Source of the DNA: Sycobia sp. Sy_11
Lineage: Eukaryota; Arthropoda; Insecta; Hymenoptera; Epichrysomallidae
DNA length: 64,000 nucleotides
Reading direction: 5' to 3'
NCBI GenBank assembly: GCA_018907035.1
Contig: JACCIC010000028.1
Span: 3,217,001-3,281,000, forward strand
The translations under genes and the position numbers were made by a program. The notes under the pieces were generated by a model. The model saw only the letters and a list, made by a program, of their open reading frames with translations. It ran no database searches and was not told the DNA's origin. This document shows, in pieces, positions 61,901 to 64,000 of the stretch. The first letter of the stretch is position 1; the number at the start of each line of letters is the position of its first letter.

Positions 61901-63372
61901 TCACTTTTTGAATATTATTATGAAAACTGATCTGGCAGCTGACACGAAAATCAGTATTGAAATTAAATACACAGGAATTTTAAATACGGAGATGAGAGGT
62001 TTTTACAGAAGCTCGTACAAAATGAATAATGAAACAAGGTAAGAACTAATAAAGTTAGAAGTAAAAATTCAAATAATAAATAATTCAGGCAGATAGAAAT
62101 TTTACGAGTGCTTTCTCTGAAGTAATTTTAATTTTGTGTTACTCCATTTTTATGAAAATAATGATGCCAGTGGGAAAGAATGCAGTCATAATTTATGCCG
62201 ATATATTAATTGATAATAAATAATATTAAGTGACTTTAAATAAAGAAAATATTATTGCAAATTTTAATGTAAAAAAAAATACGCTTTTTTGCTTACGTAC
62301 AGGTGGTTGGCGACAACGCATTTGGAGCCCGTGGGCGCTCGAAGGGTATTTCCTTGTTTCGATGAGCCGGCGTTGAAGGCTAGATTTGACATAAGCGTTG
62401 ATGTGCCAGAAAATTATAGCTCTATCAGTAATATGGAATTAAAATCAAAGACTGGGTAAATATATTTTTAATGAACTGATTATAAAGAATGTAGTAGATA
62501 AATCCTTTATTAAATATTTTCCACGAGTCGCAATTCCATGAATCAAATAACCGAATGAATTGAAAAACAATAATGTGATGGATTTTTCAGTAACCTGCAC
62601 GAATTCCACACAACCCCCCTAATGTCCACCTATCTAATGGCACTGGTGGTGAGCGACTTCAAGTCGAAGGAGCAAAAGGACGACAAGCATACGTACAGGG
62701 TCTGGTCGAATCCGGTCGTCGCCCACCAGCTGAACTACTCCCTCGGGGTGATGAAGCCCATCGTTGAATTTTACGAGAGCAATTTCGGCCACCCCTACAC
62801 CCTGCCGAAGATGGACATGGTGGCGCTTCCGGACTTCTCGTCCGGCGCCATGGAGAACTGGGGCCTGATCACCTATCGCGAGACGATGATGCTGTACGAT
62901 CCCGTGGCAATGTCGAGCCTCGTCGCCAAGCAATCGATACACAACGTCATCGCCCACGAGATCGCGCACCAGTGGTTCGGGAATCTCGTCAGCCCGCTCT
63001 GGTGGGACTATCTCTGGCTGAGCGAGGGCTTCGCCCGATACTTCCAGAATCACGCGCACGGCGAGGTATCGGCATTTCCTTAGACTAGATATACACCGTG
63101 TCATAAATTTCGATGTAGAGCTACATACGTTTATGTAGCTCACGGGGACATGCAAGCCTGGGGGGAAGTTGTTACTGAAGCGAGTTCGGGCACGGATTAT
63201 TGAATGAGCTTCAAATGTTTAGACTAAGTTTTATATAATTTGAAAAGCATATAGGGTTGAAGAGTAAATTCTTCAATGAATAAATTGAAAGCTTTATATA
63301 AGTAGGATTGATAAAATTTATTTTTTAGTTAGAATTACCAACGTTAACTTGATGCTTATTTTCGAAAACTTC

Positions 63373-63426
<54 letters not shown>

Positions 63427-64000
63427 TTTTTAAATATTTAAGTCACAAGTTCTGCTAAACTTTTGCAAAAAGAAATAAAATACCTAACTGATAGTAATAA
63501 TTACATGTGTAGATAACTGATTAATAATATAAGACAAAAATATTAAGTATTTTTAACAATGCTAAAATGTATTCTATCTGTAACCATATAACTTTTTAAA
63601 TGTTTTTAATTTTAACGAGATTTTTTAAATAAAAATTGCTTTAATTAATAGAATAGTTTGACTAATAAAAAGAATAGTTTTACTAAAATTAAAATAACAT
63701 TAGAAGTTCGTGTAATAGTATATGATTTTAATAAAACTTATTGCTTGGTTTAATGCGTATGAAATATTATTTTATATTATTAGGAAGAAAATGCATGGGA
63801 ATTAGAGACACAATTCGTCGTAGATTACATGCATACAGCGATGTCTGACGATTCTTCCAAAAGCACACACCCTGTCACCGCCAAAGTTTTCAGTCCTACA
63901 GAAATTAGAGATATATTTGATAGCATATCATACGGCAAAGCTGGCTGTTTAATAAGAATGATAGAGAAATTAATAGGACGAGATAAATTTTATGGCGCGC
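55936..64000 (+). CDS. APN-3: tandem double-unit M1 aminopeptidase N (3' end outside window)
   Basis: Coding exons: 55936-56462, 56549-56704, 56880-57336, 57885-58123, 58368-58738, 58818-59095, 59187-59371, 59870-60037, 60115-60267, 61427-62038, 62303-62455, 62591-63065, 63784-beyond 64000; all GT..AG and in phase, 1330 codons seen. A signal peptide ([19 protein letters not shown]) leads unit 1, with GAIEN 308-312, HECTH 344-348, Glu367 and catalytic Tyr430. Exon 10 continues past the point where APN-1 and APN-2 stop (about residue 918) straight into unit 2 ([15 protein letters not shown], from about 923), with GAMEN 1185-1189, HEIAH 1222-1226, Glu1245 and Tyr1308. Unit 2 has no signal peptide or start of its own. 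The amine-anchoring block is TAFE in unit 1 and THLE in unit 2. Both units look catalytically complete. If unit 2 has family length, the protein would be about 1800 aa. Confidence 0.9.
60480..60720. other. GC-richer block in APN-3 intron 9 with an open frame
   Basis: Inside the unusually long intron 9 (60268-61426) a block reads open on plus as [12 protein letters not shown] and onward (about 60507-60713). A pyrimidine-rich acceptor-like CTTCCTCCCCAAG ends at about 60501. If exon 9 spliced here, the junction codon would be TA|G, a stop. I recognise no family; it may be a fossil insertion or an alternative terminal exon. Confidence 0.25.
63118..63141. repeat. Perfect 10-bp inverted repeat in APN-3 intron 12
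   Basis: GAGCTACATA, a 4-base loop, then TATGTAGCTC. It lies about 50 bases into the intron after the unit 2 zinc-site exon. Confidence 0.8.
63375..63422. repeat. (TA)n microsatellite in APN-3 intron 12
   Basis: A pure TA run of about 48 bp. Confidence 0.94.

Noticed and set aside
1..64000. CRISPR arrays, operons, bacterial-type promoters or terminators
   Set aside because: The repeats present are microsatellites and dispersed elements without spacers; the genes are spliced and eukaryotic.

Overview
The window is AT-rich metazoan DNA with spliced genes, GT..AG introns, signal-peptide-bearing secreted enzymes and very dense dinucleotide microsatellites. The protein families (insect-type M1 aminopeptidase N and a delta-class glutathione S-transferase) and the AT-rich background with GC-rich exon and promoter islands point to an insect, most plausibly a hymenopteran such as an ant; that placement is inference.

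Layout. Positions 1 to about 23.8 kb hold no gene I can support. This part consists of microsatellites ((TA)n, (TC/GA)n, (TG)n, often compound), several GC-rich islands (about 5.58-5.88, 8.65-9.30, 13.2-13.5 and 17.7-18.0 kb) and one 443-bp inverted-repeat element at 20.95-21.39 kb. From 24.7 kb to the window end there is a same-strand (+) cluster of M1 aminopeptidase N genes: APN-1 (24710-29495, 10 coding exons, 902 aa), APN-2 (35370-41582, 10 coding exons, 901 aa) and APN-3 (from 55936, running off the window end). A delta-class GST gene (44245-46801, 5 coding exons, 219 aa) sits between APN-2 and APN-3. I traced every splice junction by hand: coding exons 2 to 10 of APN-1 and APN-2 have identical lengths, and so do exons 2 to 9 of APN-3, so the three are clear tandem duplicates.

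Main biology. (1) APN-3 is not a single enzyme. Its tenth coding exon, which ends with a stop in APN-1 and APN-2, reads through with a linker of about six residues into a second complete-looking aminopeptidase unit that has no signal peptide of its own, giving a tandem M1-M1 protein of more than 1330 residues. (2) APN-1 and APN-2 keep the zinc ligands (HExxH-x18-E) but have lost the catalytic tyrosine that stabilises the transition state (Thr415 and Gly414); APN-2 also carries TAMEN instead of GAMEN. Both units of APN-3 retain the tyrosine. The locus therefore seems to hold two candidate pseudo-enzymes beside an intact double enzyme. (3) Intron 5 and exon 6 of APN-1 and APN-2 are far more alike than the rest of the genes, which looks like local gene conversion.

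Mobile DNA: two copies of a tRNA-derived SINE (34973-35174, with a perfect 13-bp target-site duplication, and 50446-50655); a pair of inverted copies of a Penelope-like repeat flanking APN-1 (21.07-21.26 and 31.59-31.74 kb); an endonuclease fragment of a non-LTR retrotransposon (31.34-31.56 kb); and a 213-bp hairpin just downstream of APN-1. Plausible non-coding first exons with Inr-like starts and consensus donors lie upstream of APN-1 and APN-3.
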